Source: Solobacterium moorei
Lineage (GTDB): Bacteria > Bacillota_I > Bacilli_A > Erysipelotrichales > Erysipelotrichaceae
NCBI RefSeq assembly: GCF_036323475.1
Contig: NZ_AP028934.1
Location: 1,612,001-1,676,000, forward strand
DNA: 64,000 bases
Reading direction: 5' to 3'
Program-made: the position numbers and the translations under genes
The notes under the pieces: generated by a model
Database searches by the model: none
Seen by the model: only the letters and a program-made list of their open reading frames with translations
What the model was told of the DNA's origin: nothing
Shown: positions 9,536-18,640 of the stretch, one piece after another
Position numbering within the stretch: the first letter of the stretch is position 1
Layout of the letters: each line of letters opens with the position of its first letter

Positions 9536-11245
9536 TTATATCACCTCCGCTTTTTGATATGCACTAATGTGGGATTTCCACATTTTTGCGTAGGTTTCAC
9601 TTTTATCAAGAAGTTCTGTATGACTACCTTGAGCTTCTATTTCTCCGTTTTTTAGTACAATAATTTTATTGGCATGAACAATTGTAGAAAGTCTATGAGC
9701 AATCATAATCACCGTTTTATTTTGGACCAATGCATCTATAGATTTCTGAATTTCCGCTTCATTGTCCGGATCAGAATAAGCAGTGGCTTCATCCAAAACA
9801 ACAATAGGGCTGTCTTTTAATAATGCTCTTGCAATTGTAATCCTTTGTCTTTCTCCACCAGAAAGATTATTTCCAGCTTCACCGATGATTGTGTTATATC
9901 CATTTGGCAAACTCATAATAAAATCATGGCAACTTGCTTTCTTGCATGCCTCTTTAATTTCTTCTATACTTGCATTCGGTTTCGCTAATTTCATATTCTC
10001 TAAAATGCTTTTTCTGAAAAGATAATTTTCCTGTGAAACATAAGTAACAAGATCCATATTTCGTTCAAGTGAAAGGTCTCTCACATTCACATTCCCTATG
10101 CGAATTTCTCCACCATCAACATTCCAGTATCCTGCAATCAATTTTGCAATGGTAGATTTTCCACCTCCTGAATACCCAACAATCGCTGTAAGTTGATTTT
10201 CTTCTGCACTAAAAGATAAATTATTAAAAACTTTTTTTTCATTGTTATAGCCGAAGTTTACATTTTTAAAATCTATACTATAAGAGGATATTTGTTGATT
10301 ACTGTCTCCTCTTTCAAGTTCTGGCAAATTCATTACCGCTTTTATTTCATCAATTACAACTCTTACATTTGCCATAGTGTCCATATGGCTCATCGCCTTA
10401 ATTAAAGGCTTATAAGTAGCATATGATAAAAGTACGCACATGATTAAAATCCCAACAGATATGCTTCCCTTTAAATATAAGAATAACGAAACTGGCAAAA
10501 CAAATAATAAAGTAGAAGGAAGAATTTCCATTGCAGCTGTCATATAGAAACAAACACTTAAATACCAATTTAGCATACTGTCTCTATTCTTATTAACAGC
10601 GTCTACAAATTTCCCATAAGAAGAAGCTGATTTATTAAAAGCCTTTATAACCTGAATTCCTCTTATATATTCAACAGCTGTGGTGTTCATGTTTTTAGCA
10701 GCTTGTTGGTAGTTACGAGATTTTTCTTCGTATCCACCCATCATTAAAAAAGAAAACAATGCGCCAAGAGGAAGCGTTATAAGATTTGCAAGACCTATTC
10801 TCCAATCAAGTACAAATACTGTTATAACTAATACAATTGGAATAATAACATTGGCAACAACTTCTGGAATCACATGTGCAATAGGTTGTTCCATTTTATC
10901 AAGAGTTTCAACCATAAATTGTGTCCATTCTCCACTACTCTTTTTTTCAACTTCTCCCATAGATAATCTGCTTATCTTTCTCGTAAGTTTCTTTCTTTCA
11001 TCTTCGATAATACGGAAGGCAAGATTATGAGAAGTCAGTGTTGAAATCTCATGAAAAATAACACTTCCTAAAAGTCCGCTTAAAATTATAAGCATTGGTG
11101 CTTTATAAACCAAAAAATTTGTATTCCCCATTGCTATGTGTTCAACAATTTTTGCCATTGCAAAATAGGGTAAAACGCCACAAAGCACCCCTAATACTGC
11201 GACAAAAACTGCTAAAAAAATTTGTCCAAAATGTTTCTTTAACAT
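9536..11245 (-). CDS. ABC transporter, fused membrane-ATPase half transporter (pair member 1)
   Basis: 569 residues: six-helix membrane domain, then an ATPase with Walker A GYSGGGKSTI (~361), signature LSGGERQRITIARA, Walker B IVVLDEATAYSDPDNE and H-loop VIMIAHRLSTI. The E-A-T-A-Y-S-D variant of the D-loop region recurs in IrtB/YbtQ-like proteins as I remember them. It lies 15 bases after the EcfAA gene and abuts its partner, so it probably forms the other half of a heterodimeric transporter expressed with the ECF components. Confidence 0.88.
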   Translation of the reverse strand: MLKKHFGQIFLAVFVAVLGVLCGVLPYFAMAKIVEHIAMGNTNFLVYKAPMLIILSGLLGSVIFHEISTLTSHNLAFRIIEDERKKLTRKISRLSMGEVEKKSSGEWTQFMVETLDKMEQPIAHVIPEVVANVIIPIVLVITVFVLDWRIGLANLITLPLGALFSFLMMGGYEEKSRNYQQAAKNMNTTAVEYIRGIQVIKAFNKSASSYGKFVDAVNKNRDSMLNWYLSVCFYMTAAMEILPSTLLFVLPVSLFLYLKGSISVGILIMCVLLSYATYKPLIKAMSHMDTMANVRVVIDEIKAVMNLPELERGDSNQQISSYSIDFKNVNFGYNNEKKVFNNLSFSAEENQLTAIVGYSGGGKSTIAKLIAGYWNVDGGEIRIGNVNVRDLSLERNMDLVTYVSQENYLFRKSILENMKLAKPNASIEEIKEACKKASCHDFIMSLPNGYNTIIGEAGNNLSGGERQRITIARALLKDSPIVVLDEATAYSDPDNEAEIQKSIDALVQNKTVIMIAHRLSTIVHANKIIVLKNGEIEAQGSHTELLDKSETYAKMWKSHISAYQKAEVI

Positions 11246-11260
11246 ACCTGTTTTCGCCTC

Positions 11261-12727
11261 CTAAACATTCATTGACTTCAATAAATCTTCTATGTTTTTC
11301 AAATAATAATCTTCTGTAATTTCTCCTCTATCAAGTTTTAAGATTCTATTGCAAGTTCTTGCAACAAATTCAATATCATGTGAGATAATGAAAAATTTCG
11401 TCCCATTTTTTTGTTGTTCCTTAATTAAAGTTCTAACCTTCTCCATACTATTAAAATCTAAGCCGGATGTTGGTTCATCTAAAATAATCATTGGAACATT
11501 TCTCATCATAGCTACACCTAAAACAAGCCTTTGCTTTTGTCCGCCAGATAGAGTTGCGGGATGTTTCCTTTTTAAGTCAATCAATCCTAATTTTCTTAAT
11601 ATATCCTCTGCTTTATCTATATTCTTATCAGAATGTTTTAATCCCGTTGTTAGTTCATCTATTAAATCCTCTCCAAAAAGCTGAGAATCTAAATCCTGAG
11701 GAATATACCAAATTTCTCCAATACGTTGTTTATGCTGCCTCAATCTACCATCTACTAAAATTTTTCCGGAATTTTCTTTTATTAAGCCCGCAATGATCTT
11801 TCCCAATGTACTTTTGCCTACACCATTTGCCCCAACTAAAGCAATAATTTCATTGTTATCATATTGAAAGGTTATATTTCTTAATAAATGATTATTCTTG
11901 AAACTTTTGCTTAAATTCACCACTCTTATTGAATGCAATGATTTGCAATTGCTTGAATCCTTTTCCGGAATAGAAATGTCATCAAAACGCAAAGAACGAA
12001 GCCCTTTTTTGTTAAGAGCTTCAGATTTCTGTTCCTGTATTTCATTTGCTGTGTAATCCTTAACGACTTTTCCTTTTTCCATAAAAACATATCTATCTGC
12101 AATGCCACTTAAATAAAAAAGTCGATGTTCTGCAAGTATAATGGTTTTTCCATCATTTTTTAATTTTCTTATTAAGTCCGCAAGAAGATATGTCGCTCTT
12201 AAATCAAGGTTTGCTGATGGCTCATCAAAAACATATATATCTGGGTTCATTGCTTTTGCTGAACATATTGCCACTTTTTGCCTCATTCCATATGACAAGG
12301 CGTAGATACTTGTATCTAATAAATTTTCAATCTCCATTTCTTTTACAGTTCGACCTACTTGCTCTATTATCTCACTATGCGTAAGTCCCATATTTTCACA
12401 GCCAAAAGCGATTTCTCCCGCAACCTCATTAGAAAAAAATTGACTTCTTGGATCCTGAAAAACATTCCCTACCATTTTCCCTATTTCCCAAGAGGACAAT
12501 TTACATAAATCCTTTTGTTTTATTAAAGTTTGACCACTCAGTTCGCCTTTAAAAAATGATGGAATGAGTCCATTTATTACTCTTGTTAATGTTGATTTTC
12601 CACAACCTGAAGCACCTATAATTGCAACACATTCGCCTTGTGAAATATTTAGATTGATATCATTGAGTTGCAGTTCATTTTTATAGTACGAATAGTTCAC
12701 ATGACGAATCTGTACTTCGCATTCCAT
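11261..12727 (-). CDS. ECF transporter, fused double ATPase (EcfA-EcfA')
   Basis: 488 residues starting MECEVQIRHVNYSYYK; AAAGGAGGTG nine bases upstream decides this start over the GTG three codons earlier. There are two ABC ATPase domains. The N-half has Walker A GASGCGKSTL, LSYGMRQKVAICSA and IYVFDEPSANLD. The C-half has GANGVGKSTLGK, LSGGQKQRLVLGVA and MIILDEPTSGLD. It would power an energy-coupling-factor importer with the adjacent EcfT and EcfS. Fusion of both ATPases in one chain is a common variant in cargo of this type. Confidence 0.9.
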   Translation of the reverse strand: MECEVQIRHVNYSYYKNELQLNDINLNISQGECVAIIGASGCGKSTLTRVINGLIPSFFKGELSGQTLIKQKDLCKLSSWEIGKMVGNVFQDPRSQFFSNEVAGEIAFGCENMGLTHSEIIEQVGRTVKEMEIENLLDTSIYALSYGMRQKVAICSAKAMNPDIYVFDEPSANLDLRATYLLADLIRKLKNDGKTIILAEHRLFYLSGIADRYVFMEKGKVVKDYTANEIQEQKSEALNKKGLRSLRFDDISIPEKDSSNCKSLHSIRVVNLSKSFKNNHLLRNITFQYDNNEIIALVGANGVGKSTLGKIIAGLIKENSGKILVDGRLRQHKQRIGEIWYIPQDLDSQLFGEDLIDELTTGLKHSDKNIDKAEDILRKLGLIDLKRKHPATLSGGQKQRLVLGVAMMRNVPMIILDEPTSGLDFNSMEKVRTLIKEQQKNGTKFFIISHDIEFVARTCNRILKLDRGEITEDYYLKNIEDLLKSMNV

Positions 12728-12741
12728 TATTTTCACCTCCT

Positions 12742-13431
12742 TTAAATGACACAGACAAAGAGTAACAATGAACTTATTGTTAAAATCACAATATCTGTTT
12801 TGCTCATTTTCGTTTCATAATAACTTTGTTTTTTGCCAGGATTTTCGATTCCTCTGACAATCGCTGCTGCCGCAAGTTCATCTCCCACTTTGATGGAACG
12901 AAAAATTAGAGGCACTATAATATACTCCATAGTTTTTAACGGATGTAAAGCAACGTGTATTTTACTTCCCATAAAACCACGAACTCTCATTGCTTCTTTT
13001 ATAGTTTTTATTTCTCCTGATATAGTAGGAATAAATCTAATAATTACTACTATGAGCAGGAGAATATTTTGCGACATTAAGCTTTTTTGAAATACTGCAA
13101 TCAATTTCCCTGATGGTATTTTAAAAGTTAAATATGCTGCCATAATGGGAACAATAAATTTATATATCATACCTAAAAGCATAGGTGATATTACATAAAT
13201 CCCTTTAGGAAACATTATTATCAGCCAAAATGTTGTAAACGCATAAAGCAATACATATTGCACGCTTTGTCTTAGAAAGCCAAAGTACGCAAGAAGCAAA
13301 GCTAACCAAAGAACAAACAAAGCGTGCATATAATAACTTTTCGTAAAAATAGATACCATACAGGCGAGAAATGTTAATAATAGCGAACCTATACCGCTTA
13401 ATTTGTTTAATCTTTTCTCGCTACTCATCAT
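12742..13431 (-). CDS. ECF transporter transmembrane component EcfT
   Basis: 229 residues, about five hydrophobic segments. The cytoplasmic coupling helices carry the A-R-G motifs: KEAMRVRGFMGSK and AAAAIVRGIENPGKKQ. It links the S component to the ATPases. The gene touches the S-component stop codon at its start, and the EcfAA gene follows after 14 bases, giving the order S-T-A in one operon. Confidence 0.87.
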   Translation of the reverse strand: MMSSEKRLNKLSGIGSLLLTFLACMVSIFTKSYYMHALFVLWLALLLAYFGFLRQSVQYVLLYAFTTFWLIIMFPKGIYVISPMLLGMIYKFIVPIMAAYLTFKIPSGKLIAVFQKSLMSQNILLLIVVIIRFIPTISGEIKTIKEAMRVRGFMGSKIHVALHPLKTMEYIIVPLIFRSIKVGDELAAAAIVRGIENPGKKQSYYETKMSKTDIVILTISSLLLFVCVI

Positions 13432-14034
13432 TTAACTCAAGATACCTGCTTTCTCAAAATGCTTTTTAAGAATTTTTTGAGAAAGTAGTATACCAAGGGC
13501 AGATAATATTACTGTAACAATTACACCAACAAGCATCAATTTAGGAGAAGAAACCATATCATATTGAAGCTTCATTGTAGTATTTGTAAATCCGCTTGCA
13601 ATTGCCTGTTTTTGATAGCTTTCCCAAGCAATCCAACAAGGAACACCTATTCCTAACATCATACCAATCCCGTAGGTACTCCAACCAATCATATTTCTAA
13701 TCGGATTTCTATATGTGTTTTTCCCAATCATGACAAGTTCAGAAATTACCGCAACTGCTATAAAATATGGAACCATAAACATATAACCCATTGCTGCGGT
13801 GATAAGTGCATATATCATTACCCATACAAACAACAGACCATGTTTATTTACTCTATTGGCAGCCACCAAGTAAAAAATTGATCCTAAAAACATTTCAATG
13901 CCGGCTGTTCCATAAAGGTAAAGAATAGGAACAGCTACCGTACCCATCCCAATCACAAATGCTATTGCATAAAATAATGCCATCATAACGGCTACAGTTA
14001 CTATATCCTTTACCGTCATCTTTTCTTTCATCAT
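13432..14034 (-). CDS. ECF transporter substrate-binding S component (MptD/Trep_Strep-like)
   Basis: 200 residues with five to six membrane segments. The pattern VKDIVTVAVMMALFYAIAF near the start and conserved glycines fit the Trep_Strep (TIGR02185) S-component group sometimes labelled MptD. The true substrate of that group is not established to my knowledge. It starts the minus-strand transport operon, 160 bases downstream of the AraC-type gene. Its location next to a YbtPQ-like pair raises a metallophore or cofactor substrate, which is inference. Confidence 0.8.
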   Translation of the reverse strand: MMKEKMTVKDIVTVAVMMALFYAIAFVIGMGTVAVPILYLYGTAGIEMFLGSIFYLVAANRVNKHGLLFVWVMIYALITAAMGYMFMVPYFIAVAVISELVMIGKNTYRNPIRNMIGWSTYGIGMMLGIGVPCWIAWESYQKQAIASGFTNTTMKLQYDMVSSPKLMLVGVIVTVILSALGILLSQKILKKHFEKAGILS

Positions 14035-14075
14035 AAAAACGCCTCCTTTTTTAATTAGACAGAGCTAACATCTGT

Positions 14076-14105
14076 TTAAAAAAAATAGGAAAGCCTGATG
14101 GCTTC
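14076..14105 (-). terminator. Terminator after the AraC-type gene
   Basis: Minus-strand GGAAGCC/GGCTTTCC stem with an ATCA loop followed by a T-rich run. It separates the regulator from the ECF/ABC/MATE operon whose first gene starts at 14034. Confidence 0.65.
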
Positions 14106-14196
14106 CCTAAAACAAATGTCCATCTTTCATAAATATTTTACAATAAGATAGACATTTTCTTTATAACCTATAAGACCTTCTTTTGCTCCAAAAAGG

Positions 14197-15168
14197 TCAA
14201 ATAGATTTGTTCCTATATTGTTGTGGCGTTTCTCCAAAATGTTTCTTAAACGCCGAAGAAAATTTACCTTGATTTAAGTATCCTGCTAAATCTGCTATTT
14301 CTCCAATAGGCATACTTTGTTTATGAGCCAGCAAATCCGCCGCTGCTTCAAGACATGTACTTTTAATAAAACTACCTATTGAATTTCCAGTAATATACGC
14401 AAAACATCTCTTAAGGCTTGATTCAGAAATTGCATATTTTTTTGCTAACTCGGAAATAGAATACCTATCGAAAGGATTATCCATAATAGCTTTGTAACAT
14501 TCCTGAGTTGCTTCATACACCGGTTCAGAAAAAGATGGGAGCTTGTGAGTATCTTTACTTTCAATCAAACTCAAAAACAGCAATAATTCCATTGTCTTAA
14601 TTATTGAATATGGAAATCGTATCCTATCATCAACCTTATATAATTCGCTAATAATATGGTTTATTTCATGACGAGAACGAACAATTAACGCCGCTCCATT
14701 TTTACACAACTTATCACGCATTTCACTTAGATTTATATTTCCGTATGGGAAAAATTTAGAAATAGATTTTTGTGCTACTTCCATATCAATAAAGAGCGAT
14801 AACCCCACATATTTTTTCATAGGAATACAGGAGTTTTCAAACGGTACTTTACCAAGTTCAAGAACACTTAGATCACCTTTTCCAATAAATGCACGCTCAT
14901 TGTTTTCAAGTTTAAATTCATAGCACCCTTCAAGACAATGATCAATCTGTAAAATTCCTTGTTTGGGTGATATTTTTTGGTGAGATGTTTCCATATTTAA
15001 GTTGTTATAGGATAACTGCATCCCTTCAAGCAAATCATAACAACGCATTTCTCCTGTGCCTGTTTCATTGCTAAAACGATAAACTTTAACATTATCAATA
15101 CTTTTCTTTTCAGAAAAAACATAACCCTCATAGGCTGTTTCTATAATATCATTTTCGTTAGGTTTCAA
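14197..15168 (-). CDS. AraC-family transcriptional regulator
   Basis: 323 residues. The N-terminal cupin-like sensor has LQIDHCLEGCYEF and GDLSVLELG, as in PchR/YbtA-type sensors of siderophores. The C-terminal ~100 residues hold two helix-turn-helix motifs (ISELAKKYAISESSLKRCF and IADLAGYLNQGKFSSAFKKHFG, ending PQQYR). It would bind a small ligand and activate the adjacent transport operon. A TATAAT-like -10 at 15204-15209 lies about 35 bases upstream. PchR/YbtA similarity is from memory of the motif pattern. Confidence 0.85.
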   Translation of the reverse strand: MKPNENDIIETAYEGYVFSEKKSIDNVKVYRFSNETGTGEMRCYDLLEGMQLSYNNLNMETSHQKISPKQGILQIDHCLEGCYEFKLENNERAFIGKGDLSVLELGKVPFENSCIPMKKYVGLSLFIDMEVAQKSISKFFPYGNINLSEMRDKLCKNGAALIVRSRHEINHIISELYKVDDRIRFPYSIIKTMELLLFLSLIESKDTHKLPSFSEPVYEATQECYKAIMDNPFDRYSISELAKKYAISESSLKRCFAYITGNSIGSFIKSTCLEAAADLLAHKQSMPIGEIADLAGYLNQGKFSSAFKKHFGETPQQYRNKSI

Positions 15169-15448
15169 ATTTCTTTCATCCCCTCTTAATTTTACATCAT
15201 ATTATTATACCATATTTTAATGTTGTCTATTCCTTTATTAACGAAAATTTGATATAATAAATAAAATACTTAATATGCTTAACGCTTGCTACCCTAATCA
15301 TTCTTTTGTAGCAAGCACAGTAAGTGTACGGACACTTACGAAAAAATTGATGAAGCAGCCCTCTGGGATCTGCTTCTTTTTTTATCAATTTTTAACTTGT
15401 TAGGGTGTACCCTAAGACCCCGAAATACATTCAAAGGAGGATTTACCT
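15169..15448 (+). other. Divergent promoter and oriT-like region of the ICE mob genes
   Basis: Contains four nested palindromic elements: GCTTGCTAC/GTAGCAAGC (15284-15316), GTAAGTGT/ACACTTAC (15320-15339), a long terminator-like stem GAAGCAG/CTGCTTC with T-run (15351-15383) and AGGGT/ACCCT (15402-15413). A TATAAT at 15253-15258 points to mobC. Clustered inverted repeats directly upstream of mobC and relaxase are what an origin of transfer looks like. The nick site is not identified; the CCCTAAGACCCCG stretch (15410-15422) is a candidate. Confidence 0.6.
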
Positions 15449-15799
15449 ATGGCAAATAGAATACGAAATGAAAGACTTGAAATTAAATTAACCGAAGAAG
15501 AAAAGGATCTTTTTGAAGAGAAAAGAAAACTTGCTAAGTGTAGAAATATGAGCCATTTCATTCGCAAATGCGTTTTAGAAAAGGAAATATATCAAGTGGA
15601 TTTAGAACCCTTTAGAGATTTACAGGGCTTGCTTTCCAACGCTACAAACAACATAAATCAGATTGCAAAGCGTGTAAATTCTACCGGCATAATTTACAAA
15701 GATGATATAAACGATATGAAAAAGCAGATTGAATATTTCTCAAAAGAGTTGTGGCAAATACATTCTCTGCTTCTTAACAGAACTTCCGGAGGTGATTAA
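15449..15799 (+). CDS. mobC: MobC-like relaxosome accessory protein
   Basis: 116 residues. The N-terminal ribbon-helix-helix region has RLEIKLTEEEKDLFEEKRK and MSHFIRKCV. The C-terminal part has LSNATNNINQIAKRVN, the conserved MobC signature. It would bind oriT and help the relaxase. An AAAGGAGG sits seven bases upstream of the ATG. It lies five bases before the relaxase gene, in the only plus-strand operon of the ICE. Confidence 0.88.
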   Translation: MANRIRNERLEIKLTEEEKDLFEEKRKLAKCRNMSHFIRKCVLEKEIYQVDLEPFRDLQGLLSNATNNINQIAKRVNSTGIIYKDDINDMKKQIEYFSKELWQIHSLLLNRTSGGD

Positions 15800-15804
15800 A
15801 TTTT

Positions 15805-17136
15805 ATGGCTATTACAAAAATACATCCTATAAAATCAACCCTTAATCTTGCCATTTCATATATTGTTAATGGAGAAAAAACAGATGAGCAAATCTTAGTA
15901 AGCACTCATAAATGCCATCAGGAAACTGCTCATACTCAATTTTTAAGAACACGAAATGATGCGGGAACAAACGGAACTGTTCTTGCAAGACACCTCATTC
16001 AATCCTTTTTACCCGGAGAAGCAAGTCCTGAAATAGCACATCAGATCGGTCTTGAACTATGTAAAAAGATATTAAAGGATGAGTACGAATTTGTCTTATC
16101 TACCCATATAGATAAAGGGCATATTCATAATCACGTCATATTTAATAATGTGAATATGGTTACTGGTAAGTGCTATCAATCCAACAAAAGAAGTTACCAC
16201 CAAATCAGGTATCAGAGCGATAAGTTGTGTAAAGAAAATAACCTATCTGTGATTGATGAGTTCTACGAGAGCTATAAGAGAAAGTACAAAACAAATGGAA
16301 AGTCTTGGTATGAAAATGAGCAATCTAAGAAAGGTACTTCTTGGAAAAGCAGGCTTCAATTTGACATTGATCGTTTGATAAAACAGTCTAAGGATTGGGA
16401 AGAATTTCTAAAGAAGATGGCGGAACTTGGTTATGAAATAAAACATGGCAAACACATTGCCTTTAAGCCAAAAGATAAGCAGAGATTTACAAGAGCTAAG
16501 ACGATTGGAGAAGATTATACAGAAAAAAGATTAAAAGAGCGTATTATAGAAAATCAATCTACTAAAGCCCCGCCTGTCAAAAAACGAATCGGAAATGTCA
16601 TCAATATGAATACCAATGCCAAAGTAAAAGAGAGCAAAGGCTATGAATATTGGGCAACAAAACATAACCTTAATACAATGGCTGAATCAGTTATTTTCAT
16701 CAGAGAACATGGCATTAACTCCGTTAAGCAGCTTGATGAATACATTAGGAAAAGTGCTGAAGAAAGACAAAATTTACAAGATAAAATCAAAGTTATTGAT
16801 AAGGAAATGCACGAGCTTTCCACAACTATGGAGCAAGTTCATACCGTTAAAAAGTATCGAGCCTACTACAAAGAATATAAGGCAAATCCTTCTGATAAGG
16901 CATTTTTTGAGGAGCATAAGGCTGAAATCACACGCTACGAAATGGCTCTTACAAAACTTAAAAAATCCTATTCAAAGCTGCCTGATTCAAAGGATATTTT
17001 AGATAAACTTGATAAATTGCAAGAAAAAAAGAATACCCTAATGCAAGAGTATTCTTCTACAAAATCTACTATGGACGAGCTTTATCAAATACGAAAGAAC
17101 TATGGAATTTACATGGGCAAGGAGATGGAGAGATAG
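15805..17136 (+). CDS. Relaxase/mobilization nuclease (MobP type)
   Basis: 443 residues. The PF03432-type relaxase domain carries the histidine motif HIDKGHIHNHVIFNNVN (~112-128). A candidate catalytic tyrosine lies in the N-terminal SYIVNGEKT region (YI at ~18). The C-terminal half is a long charged helical region including YEYWATKHNLNTMAES. It would nick oriT and pilot DNA into the VirD4/VirB4 channel. The GGAGG Shine-Dalgarno overlaps the mobC end. In this ICE family the relaxase and MobC often sit between integrase and SSB genes, so this is probably the ICE's own relaxase. Confidence 0.88.
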   Translation: MAITKIHPIKSTLNLAISYIVNGEKTDEQILVSTHKCHQETAHTQFLRTRNDAGTNGTVLARHLIQSFLPGEASPEIAHQIGLELCKKILKDEYEFVLSTHIDKGHIHNHVIFNNVNMVTGKCYQSNKRSYHQIRYQSDKLCKENNLSVIDEFYESYKRKYKTNGKSWYENEQSKKGTSWKSRLQFDIDRLIKQSKDWEEFLKKMAELGYEIKHGKHIAFKPKDKQRFTRAKTIGEDYTEKRLKERIIENQSTKAPPVKKRIGNVINMNTNAKVKESKGYEYWATKHNLNTMAESVIFIREHGINSVKQLDEYIRKSAEERQNLQDKIKVIDKEMHELSTTMEQVHTVKKYRAYYKEYKANPSDKAFFEEHKAEITRYEMALTKLKKSYSKLPDSKDILDKLDKLQEKKNTLMQEYSSTKSTMDELYQIRKNYGIYMGKEMER

Positions 17137-17177
17137 TGTTCTCTCCTCTTTTTAAATTCCTAAATTTGTTTTCATAA

Positions 17178-17909
17178 CTATTTTTTACGAACTCTCATTT
17201 TCTTTAGTATTCTATGTGAAATAAAACAGCAACCAATATTTACGATTATGCTAATCAGCAATTCCATAACTGGTGTTTTATATAGTCCCGATAAAACGAA
17301 TACAGATGATATTGGATATATGGCTCTTACAACTTCCTTTGAGGCAAAGAAAATTCCTATAAAGGAGTATATTTCAGCGATAATCAGAGCTATCCAGTAG
17401 CTTCTTTTTACAAGTCCAACAAATGCAATAATTGGAGATATTGCCATAAAAACACCTATTCCAGTTAATACATATACAACAAAATAATGAACTACCTCAC
17501 TCATGTTTACCGCATTTAAATGCAATACCGCTTCTATAATTAAAGATACCATAAACAATATTAGATAAACAAAAATGCTACCCAACAGAGTAATTATCAT
17601 TTTTGCAGTAATCATATTACTCTCATCTATCGGTATTAACTTTAATGATTTGAGTACATCTTCTTGTTCTTCACGACAAATAATATATCCTCCAAACAAT
17701 GCTATCAAACTTGGCAATACAAAATATGTTGTTAAAGACTGCACTTGTAAAATATACCATCCAAATGTGTCTATATACTTTTTCCCACCAAATGAAAATT
17801 GTCCTTGAAGAAATACAACTCCCAAAGTCATCATGAGTGCAAATACAAGCAAAAATATCAATTTTGATCTGTGAAGTTTTTTATATTCAGCTAATAAAAG
17901 CGTCTTCAT
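17178..17909 (-). CDS. ABC-2 permease, lantibiotic-immunity type (subunit 2)
   Basis: 243 residues with six hydrophobic segments, starting MKTLLLAEYKKLHRSK; GGAGAGG lies upstream and the ATG overlaps the stop of the preceding permease. N-terminal amphipathic LLxAExxKLxRSK is typical of NisG/SpaG/CprC-like subunits, which export or expel cationic peptides such as lantibiotics from the membrane. It is the last gene of an ATPase-permease-permease operon. Confidence 0.82.
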   Translation of the reverse strand: MKTLLLAEYKKLHRSKLIFLLVFALMMTLGVVFLQGQFSFGGKKYIDTFGWYILQVQSLTTYFVLPSLIALFGGYIICREEQEDVLKSLKLIPIDESNMITAKMIITLLGSIFVYLILFMVSLIIEAVLHLNAVNMSEVVHYFVVYVLTGIGVFMAISPIIAFVGLVKRSYWIALIIAEIYSFIGIFFASKEVVRAIYPISSVFVLSGLYKTPVMELLISIIVNIGCCFISHRILKKMRVRKK

Positions 17910-18640
17910 TACCATCCTCTCCTTTTCAATAATAATTTTGTAACTATTGTAAATCCAACTACCCATACCCCTATGCAAAGAAGAGAATAAAATATATTTA
18001 TATCTTGATTTAATATTATTCCCGGAACATCCCTCAAAACAATTGCTGTAGAGCTTGATAATGGATGCACATACATATTAACCATTAAAATTACAAATCC
18101 AGAAAACGCATAAACAATTGTCAAGCAAATAGGTAGAATATATTTTTTTGTCAAAAATGCGACAGATAAAATAGGAAGCATAGAAACTGCTAAAAGTCCA
18201 CTAATCTCAAAACACTTTCTAATAAGAAAAATAAACAAAGAATAATCTATCTCTATATGATGAATGATTTTCCCAAAAAGAAGCGTAAATAGAATTGAAA
18301 GACTCATAAATACTAAAGTGTAAATAAGCACAATTACAAATTTGCTAATCAAAAGTTTCGTCTTTTGTACCGGAACAATCCATAATGCTTTAAAAGTATC
18401 ATTCTCATACTCTGCTGACACAATCATTGTGGAAAATATACCTAATATAATTGGCAAAATCAGCCATAAATTATAACTAAAGATTGTCCATTTGAAATAT
18501 TTCATTGCATTATCTGAAAGATCTATATTCCCAAAATATATAGTGGCAAGCAATGGCATTAAGAGTGTTGCCAGAAACATCATCCAAACAATCTTTTTCC
18601 TTTTCAATTTAAGAAACTCTACTTTAACTAAATTAAGCAA
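17909..18640 (-). CDS. ABC-2 permease, lantibiotic-immunity type (subunit 1)
   Basis: 243 residues, six membrane segments, beginning MLNLVKVEFLKLKRKKIVW, the E-x-x-K-x-(K/R)-(R/K) entry helix of NisE/SpaE/CprB-like permeases. Eight bases of overlap with the ATPase gene indicate translational coupling. It would form a heterodimer with the neighbouring permease. Confidence 0.82.
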   Translation of the reverse strand: MLNLVKVEFLKLKRKKIVWMMFLATLLMPLLATIYFGNIDLSDNAMKYFKWTIFSYNLWLILPIILGIFSTMIVSAEYENDTFKALWIVPVQKTKLLISKFVIVLIYTLVFMSLSILFTLLFGKIIHHIEIDYSLFIFLIRKCFEISGLLAVSMLPILSVAFLTKKYILPICLTIVYAFSGFVILMVNMYVHPLSSSTAIVLRDVPGIILNQDINIFYSLLCIGVWVVGFTIVTKLLLKRRGW

